43,569 bases of DNA, taken from the NCBI GenBank assembly GCA_017474205.1, contig JAFVID010000097.1:1-43569 (forward strand), written 5' to 3'. The stretch is from Clostridia bacterium. GTDB taxonomy: Bacteria > Bacillota > Clostridia > Oscillospirales > Acutalibacteraceae. A model generated the notes under the pieces. The model was not told the origin of the DNA. It made no database searches and saw only the letters and a list, made by a program, of their open reading frames with translations. Positions 15,986 to 24,861 of the stretch are shown here, in pieces; position 1 is the stretch's first letter; every line of letters starts with the position of its first letter. The position numbers and the translations under genes are program-made.

Positions 15986-17320
15986 CTAAGAAATATCTAC
16001 AGTAACGTCATAACTGCCCGAAACGAAACAAGTGTTTCCTCTCTTCACAGTAAAGGTGGGATTAAGTGTAGTGGTGGCGGTGGCGGTGGTACAGTCCACA
16101 GTAACTACAATATCGGATGCATTCATCCTGCTTAAGTCATACGAACTGCCAATTACGACCACCCTTTTTATTCCCGTTTTAATGGCAACCTTTTTGTTTT
16201 CGGGAGGGTTGACTATTTTAATATTTTCAGCAGGAATTGTAAAGGATTTTGAAGAAAGATTTGAGGTATCTACTTCAGCCGAGAAATAAATATCTTCAAT
16301 GGATGAATACTCCTCAAAGGCAACCCCCGCAATATTGGGAAGTTTAAGCGCAAACTTACTTGTATCAGGGTTTGAAAGGTCAATTTTAGAAAAATCTACC
16401 GTGCCGTCGAGTTTAATTTCGGTAAGTTTTTCCACCACCGAAGGTTCACCCTTAACACCAATGGTTGTAATTTTCCCTTCACTGTTTTTGTTACCTTCAA
16501 TTATCTCATAAACAGAGATTAAAGGAACGTTTTTGGGAAGATTTATGGCATTATAATTTATTGGCAATGTCTTTCTTAATAACACGTTGGCAGAGATAGG
16601 TGCCTTGGTATAAGAAAGGGTAATGTGTTTAATCTTTTGGCTTTCTGGATTGGCACTATCGAAAAGGATAGCATCATTTTCGCCAAGCAACATAACATCG
16701 GCATCATAACGGGTGGTAGAGGTAAGTTCACCATTTACATTGGCATAGGCCTTTGCACCCGTTATTTGAGAAATTTCCTTTTCGGGACCCGTTACGGTAA
16801 GGTTTTGATTTTCTGCACTTAAAAATTCGGGTTCTAAAATATAACTTTCATTATTTTTAGCAAGGTTCTTTACGGTGGCACCAACGCAGTCAATCGACAC
16901 CTTAAAGGTTGCGGTCTTTTCCACATCCAAGGTAACGTTTACAAAGGAGGGCTCAACCGAGATGATTTTATAATCCCCTGCCTTTGCCTTTGATGCTGAA
17001 AGTTTAAGGTTATAGTTACCGCTGGTTGTAACACTACCCATATCGGCAGTAACAACAAGGGATTCAGCATTGAGTTGTTTAACCACGTATTTTTTACCCG
17101 TTACTGTTACCTTAACCTTGGTTTCGGCGCCGTCGTATGCTTTAAGATTCGCAGTTCTTTCGCTTTCGGAAAAGGGGAAATCAATGCTAACGTCGGCGAT
17201 AGCCACGTCGATTACGTCACTGTAGGTAATAGAAACGGTAATCCACATAATTACGGTAATAAGAAAAGATATAATAAGAAGAACGCGGTTACTCGTGAAA
17301 AATTCGGTTATTTTTTTCAT
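15986..17320 (-). CDS. cdaR: CdaA regulator CdaR (YbbR-domain protein)
   Basis: 444 residues. One N-terminal membrane helix (about 13-32, LLIISFLITVIMWITVSITY) and then an extracytoplasmic chain of about four YbbR-type beta domains, e.g. VKVTVTGKKYVVKQLNAESL and KIISVEPSFVNVTLD. In Firmicutes CdaR binds and tunes the diadenylate cyclase CdaA. The ATG at 17320 overlaps the cdaA stop by 4 bp (ATGA) and has AGAGGTGG upstream; a start six codons earlier is possible but lacks a ribosome site. glmM, usually next in this operon, is replaced by comEC. Confidence 0.93.
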   Translation of the reverse strand: MKKITEFFTSNRVLLIISFLITVIMWITVSITYSDVIDVAIADVSIDFPFSESERTANLKAYDGAETKVKVTVTGKKYVVKQLNAESLVVTADMGSVTTSGNYNLKLSASKAKAGDYKIISVEPSFVNVTLDVEKTATFKVSIDCVGATVKNLAKNNESYILEPEFLSAENQNLTVTGPEKEISQITGAKAYANVNGELTSTTRYDADVMLLGENDAILFDSANPESQKIKHITLSYTKAPISANVLLRKTLPINYNAINLPKNVPLISVYEIIEGNKNSEGKITTIGVKGEPSVVEKLTEIKLDGTVDFSKIDLSNPDTSKFALKLPNIAGVAFEEYSSIEDIYFSAEVDTSNLSSKSFTIPAENIKIVNPPENKKVAIKTGIKRVVVIGSSYDLSRMNASDIVVTVDCTTATATTTLNPTFTVKRGNTCFVSGSYDVTVDIS

Positions 17321-18192
17321 TTGAACCACCTCTTCCATTGGGATTTAATCATCTCTGCACCCTTTTGTTCGGGAGTTTCGTCAATAAGCAACTCTTCCAA
17401 ACGGGTTTTAAGGGTAACCGAGTCGAATCCACGTTCGATTTGACCGCCAAAAGCCACCGAGATAATGCCCGTTTCTTCCGAAACGACCACAACCACCGCA
17501 TCGGATTGTTCGGTCATACCAATAGCGGCACGGTGACGGGTGCCAAGTTCTCTGTTCAAATCATTTGTGGCGGTGAGGGGTAAAATGCAGGATGCAGCAG
17601 CAACCTTGTTATCTCTGATGATAACCGCCCCATCGTGAAGGGGTGCTTTGGGGAAGAATATATTACAAAGAAGGTCATTAGATACGATAGCATCCATAGA
17701 ACTACCCGATTTAATAACGTTGTCGAGAATGGTGAGGTTTTCAAACACCATCAAAGCACCGGTTTTGGAATTGGATAAACTACCCGCCGCCTTGCAAACC
17801 TGACCAATGGTGTTCTTCTTTTCTTCCATAGCATCTTCTAAAGATATGCTTTTGCCAAGGAACTTAAATTTGCTTCTGCCAATACGTTCAAGCAGGTTAC
17901 GAAGTTCGGGTTGGAAAAGAATAATAACGGCAATAAGACCGATGCTCCAAACCGTCTGTAGAAGCATACTCATCATGGTCATATTTAACGCACGGACAAT
18001 AATATTTACACCCAAAAGAATAAGAAGTCCTTTAAGGAGTTGCCCTGCGTGGGTTTCTCTTACAAATTGGATGGCTTTGTAGAGCAAAAAGGTAACGATG
18101 ATAATATCCAAAATATCCCCGACAGTAATACCACCGAGGACACCTAAAAGGTTGTGCCAATACTGTGAAATTGTTGATAATACTCTTTCCAT
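17317..18192 (-). CDS. cdaA: Diadenylate cyclase CdaA
   Basis: 291 residues. It converts two ATP into cyclic di-AMP, the second messenger for potassium and cell-wall homeostasis. There are three N-terminal membrane helices (about 22-40, 50-70, 75-92) and then the DAC domain, with both catalytic motifs intact: DGA in PKAPLHDGAVII and RHR in ELGTRHRAAIG. The linker FQPELRNLLERIGR is typical. Translationally coupled to cdaR downstream. Confidence 0.97.
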   Translation of the reverse strand: MERVLSTISQYWHNLLGVLGGITVGDILDIIIVTFLLYKAIQFVRETHAGQLLKGLLILLGVNIIVRALNMTMMSMLLQTVWSIGLIAVIILFQPELRNLLERIGRSKFKFLGKSISLEDAMEEKKNTIGQVCKAAGSLSNSKTGALMVFENLTILDNVIKSGSSMDAIVSNDLLCNIFFPKAPLHDGAVIIRDNKVAAASCILPLTATNDLNRELGTRHRAAIGMTEQSDAVVVVVSEETGIISVAFGGQIERGFDSVTLKTRLEELLIDETPEQKGAEMIKSQWKRWFK

Positions 18193-18286
18193 TCAACTTC
18201 CACCTAAAGAAATTTTGTATCCATTTTCGCAAAATGCAAACATTTTGCTCTATTTTAGTTTATTGTAACACAAAAACTAACAACAT

Positions 18287-19438
18287 TCAATATTTTATTG
18301 TATCTTTTTTCACATTTTTTATTACATTTATAAAGAAATTTGCATCGTTAAATGTGGTGAAAATCGAGGGGGATATTCTCACGGTGCCCGACTCTAAAGT
18401 ACCCATTCTTCTATGGGCGGTGGGGGCACACTGAAGTCCCGCTCTTACCCCTATTCCACGCCTGTTGAGTTCCCTTGCCGTATCGGTGCTGTGAAGTCCC
18501 TTTACATTAAAAGAAAACACGGGGGCGAAGTGTATTCCATCGGGTTTTGGAGTATATAGCGTTATATGATTCATCTTTGAAAGATTGTTGTATATATATG
18601 CAGAAATATTTGTTTCGTGGTTACGAATGGTGTCTATCCCCTTTGTCCTTACCACCTCAACTCCACCCTTTAGCCCCGCTATTCCGGGGACATTAAGGGT
18701 TCCGCTTTCCAGCCGTTCGGGGAAGTCGGCAGGTTGTCTTTTTTCTGCCGAACGACTGCCTGTACCTCCCGAAATCAAAGGATATTCTACCTCCCCTTTG
18801 CACAGTAAAATTCCCGTTCCCATTGGGCCATATAGGCCTTTATGTCCGGGAGCACAAAGATAATCAATATTCATATCCCTCATATTTATCGGGAACACAC
18901 CTGCAGTTTGGGCGACATCAACTGCAAATAAAACACCCCTGTCGGCACATAATTTTCCTATCTCACCAATAGGCAAAACCGCACCATTCACGTTGGATGC
19001 GTGGGTGCAAAATACAAGGGCGGTATCATTATCTATTGCCCGTTCGAAGGAGCGAAGGGTGGCACTGAAATCTCCAAAAAACACCTCCGCCACCTCTATT
19101 TTGACACCGTTTTCGGCAAGTTGATACAAAGGTCGCATCACCGCGTTATGCTCTAAAGATGATACCACCACCTTCTTCCCCTTAAGAGGAAGCCCTTTAA
19201 GCACCGTATTTACCGATTCGGTACAGTTTTTTGTAAATATCACCCTTTCAGGGTTTTCAAGTCCAAATAAATCGGCTATTTCTTTTCGACAACTAAACAC
19301 CATTTCCGCCGCTTTTACCGATAATTCGTATCCGCTTCTCCCCGGATTTGCCACCAAATTATTCATAGCATAATTTATATTTTGTATCACCTTTTTGGGC
19401 TTTGGAGAGGTGGTGGCGGCGTTATCTAAATATATCAT
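18287..19438 (-). CDS. Class V aminotransferase-fold cysteine desulfurase
   Basis: 383 residues. PLP-dependent enzyme of the Csd/SufS-like group: substrate-side motif YLDNAATTSPKP, PLP aspartate in VLFAVDVAQTAGV, Schiff-base lysine in CAPGHKGLYGP, and a candidate active-site cysteine in RAGLQCAPTAHR. It would release sulfur (or selenium) from cysteine for cofactor synthesis. Its start overlaps the DUF3343 gene upstream by 4 bp, so the pair is co-translated and the small protein is a likely partner. A second, different cysteine desulfurase at 35694-36881 is broken, so this copy may matter more. Confidence 0.92.
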   Translation of the reverse strand: MIYLDNAATTSPKPKKVIQNINYAMNNLVANPGRSGYELSVKAAEMVFSCRKEIADLFGLENPERVIFTKNCTESVNTVLKGLPLKGKKVVVSSLEHNAVMRPLYQLAENGVKIEVAEVFFGDFSATLRSFERAIDNDTALVFCTHASNVNGAVLPIGEIGKLCADRGVLFAVDVAQTAGVFPINMRDMNIDYLCAPGHKGLYGPMGTGILLCKGEVEYPLISGGTGSRSAEKRQPADFPERLESGTLNVPGIAGLKGGVEVVRTKGIDTIRNHETNISAYIYNNLSKMNHITLYTPKPDGIHFAPVFSFNVKGLHSTDTARELNRRGIGVRAGLQCAPTAHRRMGTLESGTVRISPSIFTTFNDANFFINVIKNVKKDTIKY

Positions 19439-19662
19439 ACCTCATCACCAACCTGCCTGCCCAAAACCTTAATACCTGCATTATTAAGGATGTTTTCGGC
19501 GTCTTCAATATCCCCTTTAACAAAGATACTGTATCCGCATCCCACCCTATCCATATCGGCAGGAGACCGCTCTACGTATGCCCTTATGCCTTTAGATTTG
19601 AGAATATCCCTACCCTTAATGGCGTAGGTGATAGAACTTACCTGAATTAGTTGTTTTTTCAT
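19435..19662 (-). CDS. DUF3343 putative Se/S carrier-like protein
   Basis: 75 residues, whole-length match in pattern to the DUF3343 group (ITYAIKGRDILKSKGIRAYV, then VGCGYSIFVKGDIEDAENIL). The family is annotated as a possible carrier of sulfur or selenium; its single cysteine sits in the GCGYS motif. The 4-bp overlap with the cysteine desulfurase supports a shared sulfur-transfer role. The biochemical role is not established here. Confidence 0.88.
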   Translation of the reverse strand: MKKQLIQVSSITYAIKGRDILKSKGIRAYVERSPADMDRVGCGYSIFVKGDIEDAENILNNAGIKVLGRQVGDEV

Positions 19663-19727
19663 TATGTTTCACCTCTTGTCAATACCATTCTATGGATTAA
19701 AGGACAAGATGTGATATTTATGTTACA

Positions 19728-19979
19728 CTATTTATTTTTACTGAATTTCCTTTTGGTTGCCGCACCGCCCCGAATATGCCTTTCCGCCTTGTTTATTTCA
19801 AGGACAGTTTTAACCTCATCATAAAGAATAGGATCTACCCTGCGAAGTCGTTTAGACACATCCTTATGCACGGTGGATTTACTTATGTTAAACACACTTG
19901 CGGTGGCTCTCACCGTGGCACCCGTATCTATAATATATTCACCCAAAACAATTGGTCTTTCTTTCAAACTCTCCTTCAT
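19728..19979 (-). CDS. spoIIID: Sporulation transcription factor SpoIIID
   Basis: 83 residues from ATG 19979 (MKESLKERPIVLGEYIIDTG), with helix-turn-helix ATVRATASVFNISKSTVHKD and basic C-terminus KAERHIRGGAATKRKFSKNK. SpoIIID adjusts mother-cell gene expression after sigma-E, so the organism is a likely spore former. The longer frame to 20096 adds 39 non-family residues, whereas TAGGAG precedes the chosen ATG. Transcribed toward DUF3343 and divergent from the rhamnose operon. Confidence 0.95.
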   Translation of the reverse strand: MKESLKERPIVLGEYIIDTGATVRATASVFNISKSTVHKDVSKRLRRVDPILYDEVKTVLEINKAERHIRGGAATKRKFSKNK

Positions 19980-20103
19980 ACAATCAACTCCTATAAAACT
20001 TACTAAATTGTATGAATTTTTTTGAAAGAATATGTATAGCCGAGAGGTTCCCCTTGTGCCTTTATAATTAACAGACTTTTCAAAATAATATTTCATAAAA
20101 TTA

Positions 20104-20132
20104 TTGCTTTATGACCATTTTTTTGCTATAAT
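20104..20132 (+). promoter_or_regulatory. Sigma-A-type promoter of the rhamnose operon
   Basis: TTGCTT (20104-20109), 17 bp, TATAAT (20127-20132), 39 bp before the rhaA start. No obvious regulator gene lies alongside. Confidence 0.75.
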
Positions 20133-20170
20133 GAAGCTATACAATATTAATATATTATGGAGGTATGAAA

Positions 20171-21433
20171 ATGAGCAGATATTTACAAGCAAAGGAAATG
20201 TATGCAAAATGGGGAATTGATACCGATAAAGCAATCGAAACCCTTAAAAGCGTTCCTGTAGCATTGCACTGTTGGCAGGGTGATGACGTGCGTGGTTTCG
20301 ACCAAAAGGTAGATGCCCTTTCGGGTGGTATTCAAACCACCGGTAACTATCCCGGCAGAGCAAGAACTCCCGAAGAATTGATGGCCGATTTGGACGTTGT
20401 TTTAAAACTTTGTCCCGGCACCAAAAAACTCAATCTCCACGCAAACTATGCAATATTTGATGATGAAAACGGTGGTTGGGTAGATAGAGATAAAATCGAA
20501 CCCAAACACTTTAAAAAATGGGTCGATTTTTGTAAAGAAAGAGGCCTTGGCTGTGATTTCAACCCCACATATTTCTCCCACCCCAAATGCGACCCCTTAA
20601 CCCTTTCTTCTCCCAATGAAGAAACCAGAAAATTCTGGGTAGAACACGGTAAAGCATGTATCAGAATTTCTCAATATTTAGCAGAGGAATTAGGTCAAGA
20701 ATGTGTTATGAACATTTGGACCGGTGACGGTTTCAAAGATATTCCTGCCGATAGAATGGGTCCCCGTATGAGATACAAACAATCCATCGACGAAATCCTT
20801 TCTGAACCCTTTGATTTCAACAAGGTTAAACCCTGTGTAGAATCCAAAGTTTTCGGCATCGGCGTTGAAGCATATACCGTAGGCAGTGCTGAATTTGCAC
20901 TTTCTTATGCCGCTATCAACAAGGATAAATGTATCCCTCTTATGGATAACGGCCACTATCATCCCACCGAGGTTGTTTCGGATAAAATCCCTGCACTCCT
21001 CGCCTTCTTCCCCGAAATCGCATTACACGTTACCCGTCCTATTCGTTGGGATAGTGACCACGTTGTATTGCTTGATGATGAAACCAAAGAAATCTGCAAG
21101 GAGATCGTTCGTTGCGGCGGTCTTGAAGGCAGAGTAAAAATTGCCCTTGACTATTTCGATGCATCTATCAACAGAATTTCCGCTTGGACTGTTGGTTTTA
21201 GAAATGCACAAAAGGCATTGCTTATGGCACTTCTCACCCCAAGTGATGATTTGTGCAATCTTCAAGATAGTTACAACTTTACCGAACTTATGGTAAAACA
21301 AGAAGAGCTTAAAACCCTTCCCTTTGGCGATGTTTGGAACGAATACTGCAAGGTTTGCGGTGCTCCTGCCGACGGCGAATGGTTTGATACCATCAAAACT
21401 TACGAAGACGAAGTTCTTTCAAAACGTGCATAA
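20171..21433 (+). CDS. rhaA: L-rhamnose isomerase
   Basis: 420 residues from the second ATG (20171). It converts L-rhamnose to L-rhamnulose in the cytosol using a divalent metal. Family landmarks: VPVALHCWQGDDVRGF, GGIQTTGNYPGRARTPEEL, LNLHANYAIFD, and MDNGHYHPTEVVSDKIPALL with HVTRPIRWDSDHVV carrying the metal-binding His/Asp/Glu set. Full family length. The first ATG (20165) is one base from GGAGG, too close; the second has seven bases of spacing and is preferred. First gene of a four-gene operon; no rhamnulokinase or transporter is visible in the window. Confidence 0.96.
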   Translation: MSRYLQAKEMYAKWGIDTDKAIETLKSVPVALHCWQGDDVRGFDQKVDALSGGIQTTGNYPGRARTPEELMADLDVVLKLCPGTKKLNLHANYAIFDDENGGWVDRDKIEPKHFKKWVDFCKERGLGCDFNPTYFSHPKCDPLTLSSPNEETRKFWVEHGKACIRISQYLAEELGQECVMNIWTGDGFKDIPADRMGPRMRYKQSIDEILSEPFDFNKVKPCVESKVFGIGVEAYTVGSAEFALSYAAINKDKCIPLMDNGHYHPTEVVSDKIPALLAFFPEIALHVTRPIRWDSDHVVLLDDETKEICKEIVRCGGLEGRVKIALDYFDASINRISAWTVGFRNAQKALLMALLTPSDDLCNLQDSYNFTELMVKQEELKTLPFGDVWNEYCKVCGAPADGEWFDTIKTYEDEVLSKRA

Positions 21434-21448
21434 GGAGAGTAATGTAAT

Positions 21449-22522
21449 ATGTTTTTCAAACAAAACGAAAAACTTTTAGCGGATTTTTCACGCATTTCTA
21501 AAACCGCAGGTGCCCGTGCCGACTACGTTCAAGGCGGTGGCGGTAACACCTCGGTTAAACTCGAAGACGGTCTTATGGCCATTAAGGCATCGGGATTTTG
21601 TCTTTCCGATATTGAACCCGATAATGCATACGCAGTGCTCGACGGTGCAGGACTTCGTGATTTTTATCTTTCAAGCGAACCCACCGACTTCGAAAACGTA
21701 GAAACCGCAGGTTCTACAAAGGCAAAGGAATCAATCAAGACCATAGAAGGTCTTGCACAGCTTCGCCCCTCGGTTGAAGCAGGATTCCATTCAATCCTCA
21801 AAAAATTCGTTGTTCACACCCATAGCGTATATGCAAACCTCGCCGCTTGTGCCAAAAACTGTGAGGATATTTGCAAATCTGCCTTTGATGGTGCAGAATA
21901 CTCATGGGGAATGGTACCCTACGTTGATCCCGGCGCAAACTTAACCTTTGCAATCCGCAACGAACTTGCCCGTGTTGAAAAAGAAACAGGTAAGGTGCCT
22001 TCAATTATCATTATGCAAAACCACGGTATCATCGCTCACGATGATGACCCCGATACCTGCCTTAAACTTCACGCCGATGCAAACGAACGCATCGCAAAAC
22101 AGTTTGGCATTAGTGCAGATAGTTTCCCCGCAATAAATATCAAGCAAATCGAAGAAGGCGTATTTGAAGCCGATACCCCCTATCTTGCAGACGCCCTTAA
22201 AAGCGGCAGATATACCGAACAATTCTTGCTGGAACAACCCCTTTATCCCGACCAAATGGTATTCTTAATTGGCACCTTTGCTATGGATAAAGATACCGTA
22301 GAGGATGGCGAATGTGTTGCCAACAGTAAAAATGGCAGCGTTGTAATGCGTATGGATGGCAAAAAAGCAAGGGTGCTTATTGAAACCCTTACCGCCGTTG
22401 TATTTGTTATCTCTCACATCGAAGCAGCAGGATATCCCCTTTCAACCATGGGTGAAGCCGCTAAAAACTTTATTGCCAACTGGGAAAGCGAAAAATATCG
22501 CAAATCTTTGGCAGGTAAATAA
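21449..22522 (+). CDS. Class II aldolase, probably rhamnulose-1-phosphate aldolase (RhaE-like)
   Basis: 357 residues. Class II aldolase/adducin fold: GGGGNTSVKLEDGLMAIKASG, metal ligands in VVHTHSVYANL and IMQNHGIIAHDDD. It resembles the aldolase half of the Bacillus-type bifunctional protein (aldolase plus short-chain dehydrogenase), and here the dehydrogenase half is the next gene. It would split rhamnulose-1-phosphate into dihydroxyacetone phosphate and lactaldehyde. It ends in tandem stops (TAA TAA), and the next gene continues in the same frame 18 bp later. Substrate is inferred from the operon. Confidence 0.88.
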   Translation: MFFKQNEKLLADFSRISKTAGARADYVQGGGGNTSVKLEDGLMAIKASGFCLSDIEPDNAYAVLDGAGLRDFYLSSEPTDFENVETAGSTKAKESIKTIEGLAQLRPSVEAGFHSILKKFVVHTHSVYANLAACAKNCEDICKSAFDGAEYSWGMVPYVDPGANLTFAIRNELARVEKETGKVPSIIIMQNHGIIAHDDDPDTCLKLHADANERIAKQFGISADSFPAINIKQIEEGVFEADTPYLADALKSGRYTEQFLLEQPLYPDQMVFLIGTFAMDKDTVEDGECVANSKNGSVVMRMDGKKARVLIETLTAVVFVISHIEAAGYPLSTMGEAAKNFIANWESEKYRKSLAGK

Positions 22523-22540
22523 TAAAGGAAGAAAATACTT

Positions 22541-23419
22541 ATGAGTATAGATATGACTAAATGGCAGGATATTGCCAAACAAAATATTCACAACCGCCAA
22601 GGCGGTGAAGGTCGCCTTGCAGGTAAGGTTACCATCGTTACAGGTGCGGCTCAAGGATTTGGTAAAGGTATTGCCGAAGAACTTTATGCCGAAGGTGCAA
22701 CCATTATTGTTGCCGATATGAATAAAGAACTTGCCGAAACCGTTGCTGCCGAAATGGGCGAACGTGCCTGTGCTATCGCAGTTAACGTATCCGATGAAGA
22801 AAGCGTTGCAAACCTCATCGGAGAAACCGTTGAAAGATTCGGCGGTCTTGATATTATGGTGGCAAACGCAGGTGTTGTTCGTTCCGGTCCTATTGCCAAC
22901 TTCGAAAAGAAAGATTTTGAATTTGTAACCGCAATTAACTATACCGGATTGTTCCTTTGTGCAAAATATGCCGCAATTATTATGCAGGCACAACATGAAG
23001 CCGACCCCACCGCATCCTTCGATATTATTGCAATGTCAAGCAAATCGGGACTTGAGGGTTCAAATAAAAACTTCGCCTATGCAGGAAGCAAATTCGGTGC
23101 TATCGGTCTTGTTCAAAGCTTTGCACTTGAGCTTTGCGAATACAACATCAAGGTAAATGCCATCTGCCCTGGTAACTATCTCGATGGACCCTTGTGGTCA
23201 GACCCCGAACGCGGACTTTTTGTTCAATATCTTAACGCAGGTAAGGTCCCCGGAGCAAAGACCGTTGAGGACGTCCGCCGTTTCTACGAATCAAAGGTTC
23301 CCCTTAATCGTGGATGTTTGCCCATCGACGTTGCCCGTGCAGTTATGTACTGTGTGGAACAAAAATACGAAACAGGTCAAGCTATCCCCGTTACCGGCGG
23401 TCAGGTTATGCTTAATTAG
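22541..23419 (+). CDS. Short-chain dehydrogenase, probable lactaldehyde dehydrogenase partner (RhaW-like)
   Basis: 292 residues. Classical SDR: nucleotide-binding TGAAQGFGKGIAEEL (near 32), VADMNKE, MVANAGVVRSG, catalytic Ser in IAMSSKSG and YxxxK in FAYAGSKFGAIG, ending IPVTGGQVMLN. In Bacillus-type RhaEW this domain is fused to the aldolase and is thought to oxidise lactaldehyde. Here it is a separate gene, in frame with the aldolase but with its own AAGGAAG ribosome site. An alternative is a sugar dehydrogenase of unknown substrate. Confidence 0.87.
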   Translation: MSIDMTKWQDIAKQNIHNRQGGEGRLAGKVTIVTGAAQGFGKGIAEELYAEGATIIVADMNKELAETVAAEMGERACAIAVNVSDEESVANLIGETVERFGGLDIMVANAGVVRSGPIANFEKKDFEFVTAINYTGLFLCAKYAAIIMQAQHEADPTASFDIIAMSSKSGLEGSNKNFAYAGSKFGAIGLVQSFALELCEYNIKVNAICPGNYLDGPLWSDPERGLFVQYLNAGKVPGAKTVEDVRRFYESKVPLNRGCLPIDVARAVMYCVEQKYETGQAIPVTGGQVMLN

Positions 23420-23427
23420 GTGATAGT

Positions 23428-24585
23428 ATGATAGATATTAGTATCCTTAACAAATTAAACGCCCCCACCAAAGAGGAACGTCTTGAAAATCTTAAAGAGG
23501 TATTAAAGACAACCCAGTTTCCTCCCGCAGTGCCTCAATATATAAACAACCATATCCACACCACCTATTCTTTCTCTCCCTATTCACCTACCGCTGCAGT
23601 TTATGCCGCACGTATGGAAGGTCTTTGCACCGCAGGTATTATCGACCACGATTCTATCTCGGGGGCTAAAGAATTTTTAGAGGCAGCAAAGATTGTGGAT
23701 ATCCCTGTTACTATCGGTATGGAAGCCCGTGTTAGTATGGACGGTACCCGTATGGAGGGTAAGCGTACCAACAATCCCGACCAGGTCGGAGTATCCTATA
23801 TGACCATTCAGGCGGTACGCCACGATAAGATAGATACTCTCACCGAGTTTTTCAAACCATATCAAGATGCACGTCATCTTCGCAATCGCAAAATGGTAGA
23901 GAATATAAATAAACTCCTTCCCGCTATCGCCCTTGATTACGAAAAGGACGTATTACCCCTCTCGTTAGCAAAGGAAAACGGCGGTGTTACCGAGCGTCAT
24001 TTAATGTATGCACTTGCAATTAAACTTGTAAAACAGGTTGGCAAGGGTCAGGCGATGATAGATAAACTATTAGACCTTGGAATTTCCCTATCTAAGAAGC
24101 AAGAGACACAAATGCTTGATGAAGAATATCCCTTCTACGAATACGATCTTCTCGGCATTCTAAAGAGTGCTTTTGTTCCCAAAATATACGTTGATGCCAC
24201 CGATGAATGTCCTAAACTTAAAGATATGGTGGATATATGCAGTAAGATAGATGCCTATCTTTGTTATGCATACCTTGGTGACGTTGGCGACAGCGTTACG
24301 GGCGATAAAAAGGCACAAAAGTTTGAGGATGATTACATTGAAGACCTGTTTGAGTGCTTAAAAGAGGAAAACGTTAAGGCGGTTACCTATATGCCCACCC
24401 GAAACACCCCCGAACAACTTACCCGTTTGAGAAAACTTTGTGATGATTACGGTATGTTCCAGGTATCGGGCGAGGATATCAACTCTCCCCGTCAAAGTTT
24501 TGTAATTAAGGCAATGGAAAATCCAATGTTCGCAAACTTGATTGATGCAACCTGGAAACTCATTGAACACGAAAATAATAAGTAA
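23428..24585 (+). CDS. PHP-domain metallo-phosphoesterase-like protein
   Basis: 385 residues. PHP motifs: HIHTTYSFSPYSP (near 42), GIIDHDSISGAKEF, GMEARVSMDG, and a late GEDINSP, i.e. the metal-binding His/Asp/Glu pattern. The protein is cytosolic, without signal or membrane helices. It begins 8 bp after the dehydrogenase stop, with GGTGAT as ribosome site, so it belongs to the rhamnose operon. A sugar-phosphate phosphatase or hydrolase role would fit, but the substrate cannot be told from sequence. Confidence 0.85.
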   Translation: MIDISILNKLNAPTKEERLENLKEVLKTTQFPPAVPQYINNHIHTTYSFSPYSPTAAVYAARMEGLCTAGIIDHDSISGAKEFLEAAKIVDIPVTIGMEARVSMDGTRMEGKRTNNPDQVGVSYMTIQAVRHDKIDTLTEFFKPYQDARHLRNRKMVENINKLLPAIALDYEKDVLPLSLAKENGGVTERHLMYALAIKLVKQVGKGQAMIDKLLDLGISLSKKQETQMLDEEYPFYEYDLLGILKSAFVPKIYVDATDECPKLKDMVDICSKIDAYLCYAYLGDVGDSVTGDKKAQKFEDDYIEDLFECLKEENVKAVTYMPTRNTPEQLTRLRKLCDDYGMFQVSGEDINSPRQSFVIKAMENPMFANLIDATWKLIEHENNK

Positions 24586-24589
24586 TACA

Positions 24590-24621
24590 AAAAAACCGTC
24601 GACAAAAGTCGACGGTTTTTT
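24590..24621 (+). terminator. Strong, bidirectional-looking terminator of the rhamnose operon
   Basis: Stem ccgtcgac/gtcgacgg with loop aaaa, flanked by A6 and T6. It can also stop the tRNA-Arg transcript arriving on the minus strand. Confidence 0.92.
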
Positions 24622-24622
24622 G

Positions 24623-24699
24623 TGGCACGCCAGAAGGGATTCGAACCCCTGACCTTTTGGTTCGTAGCCAAACACTCTATCCAGCTGAGCTACTGGCGC
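24623..24699 (-). tRNA. tRNA-Arg (anticodon ACG)
   Basis: A 77-nt cloverleaf: acceptor GCGCCAG with CTGGCGT (G-U at pair 1-72), D-arm with AGCTGGATAG, anticodon loop CTACGAA between TTTGG and CCAAA, T-arm GGTTCGAATCC, encoded CCA. Inosine modification of ACG would read CGU/CGC/CGA. Confidence 0.97.
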
Positions 24700-24724
24700 A
24701 TATTCGTTTTCCGAATGCCCAAAT

Positions 24725-24753
24725 ATAATATCACATTAGAAAACAAAAATCAA
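24725..24753 (-). promoter_or_regulatory. Promoter of tRNA-Arg
   Basis: Minus-strand TTGATT (24748-24753), 17 bp, TATTAT (24725-24730), about 25 bp before the mature 5' end. Confidence 0.65.
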
Positions 24754-24808
24754 GCATTATTTTGAAAAAAATTAAAATATTTTTTTGCTACCGTTTTTCA
24801 CAAAAACA

Positions 24809-24840
24809 ACCCCTGCAGATGAATTATCATCCGCAGGGGT
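24809..24840 (-). terminator. Intrinsic terminator of the large GxGYxYP gene
   Basis: Stem acccctgc/gcaggggt with inner gatga/tcatc and a 4-nt loop, followed on the minus strand by TGTTTTTG. It lies just after the stop at 24862. Confidence 0.9.
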
Positions 24841-24861
24841 ATTTTTAATATTTATTCAATA

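Noticed and set aside
22520..22540. Aldolase/dehydrogenase split as a sequencing error in a fused gene
   Set aside because: Two consecutive in-frame stops and a separate ribosome site with ATG argue for two real genes.
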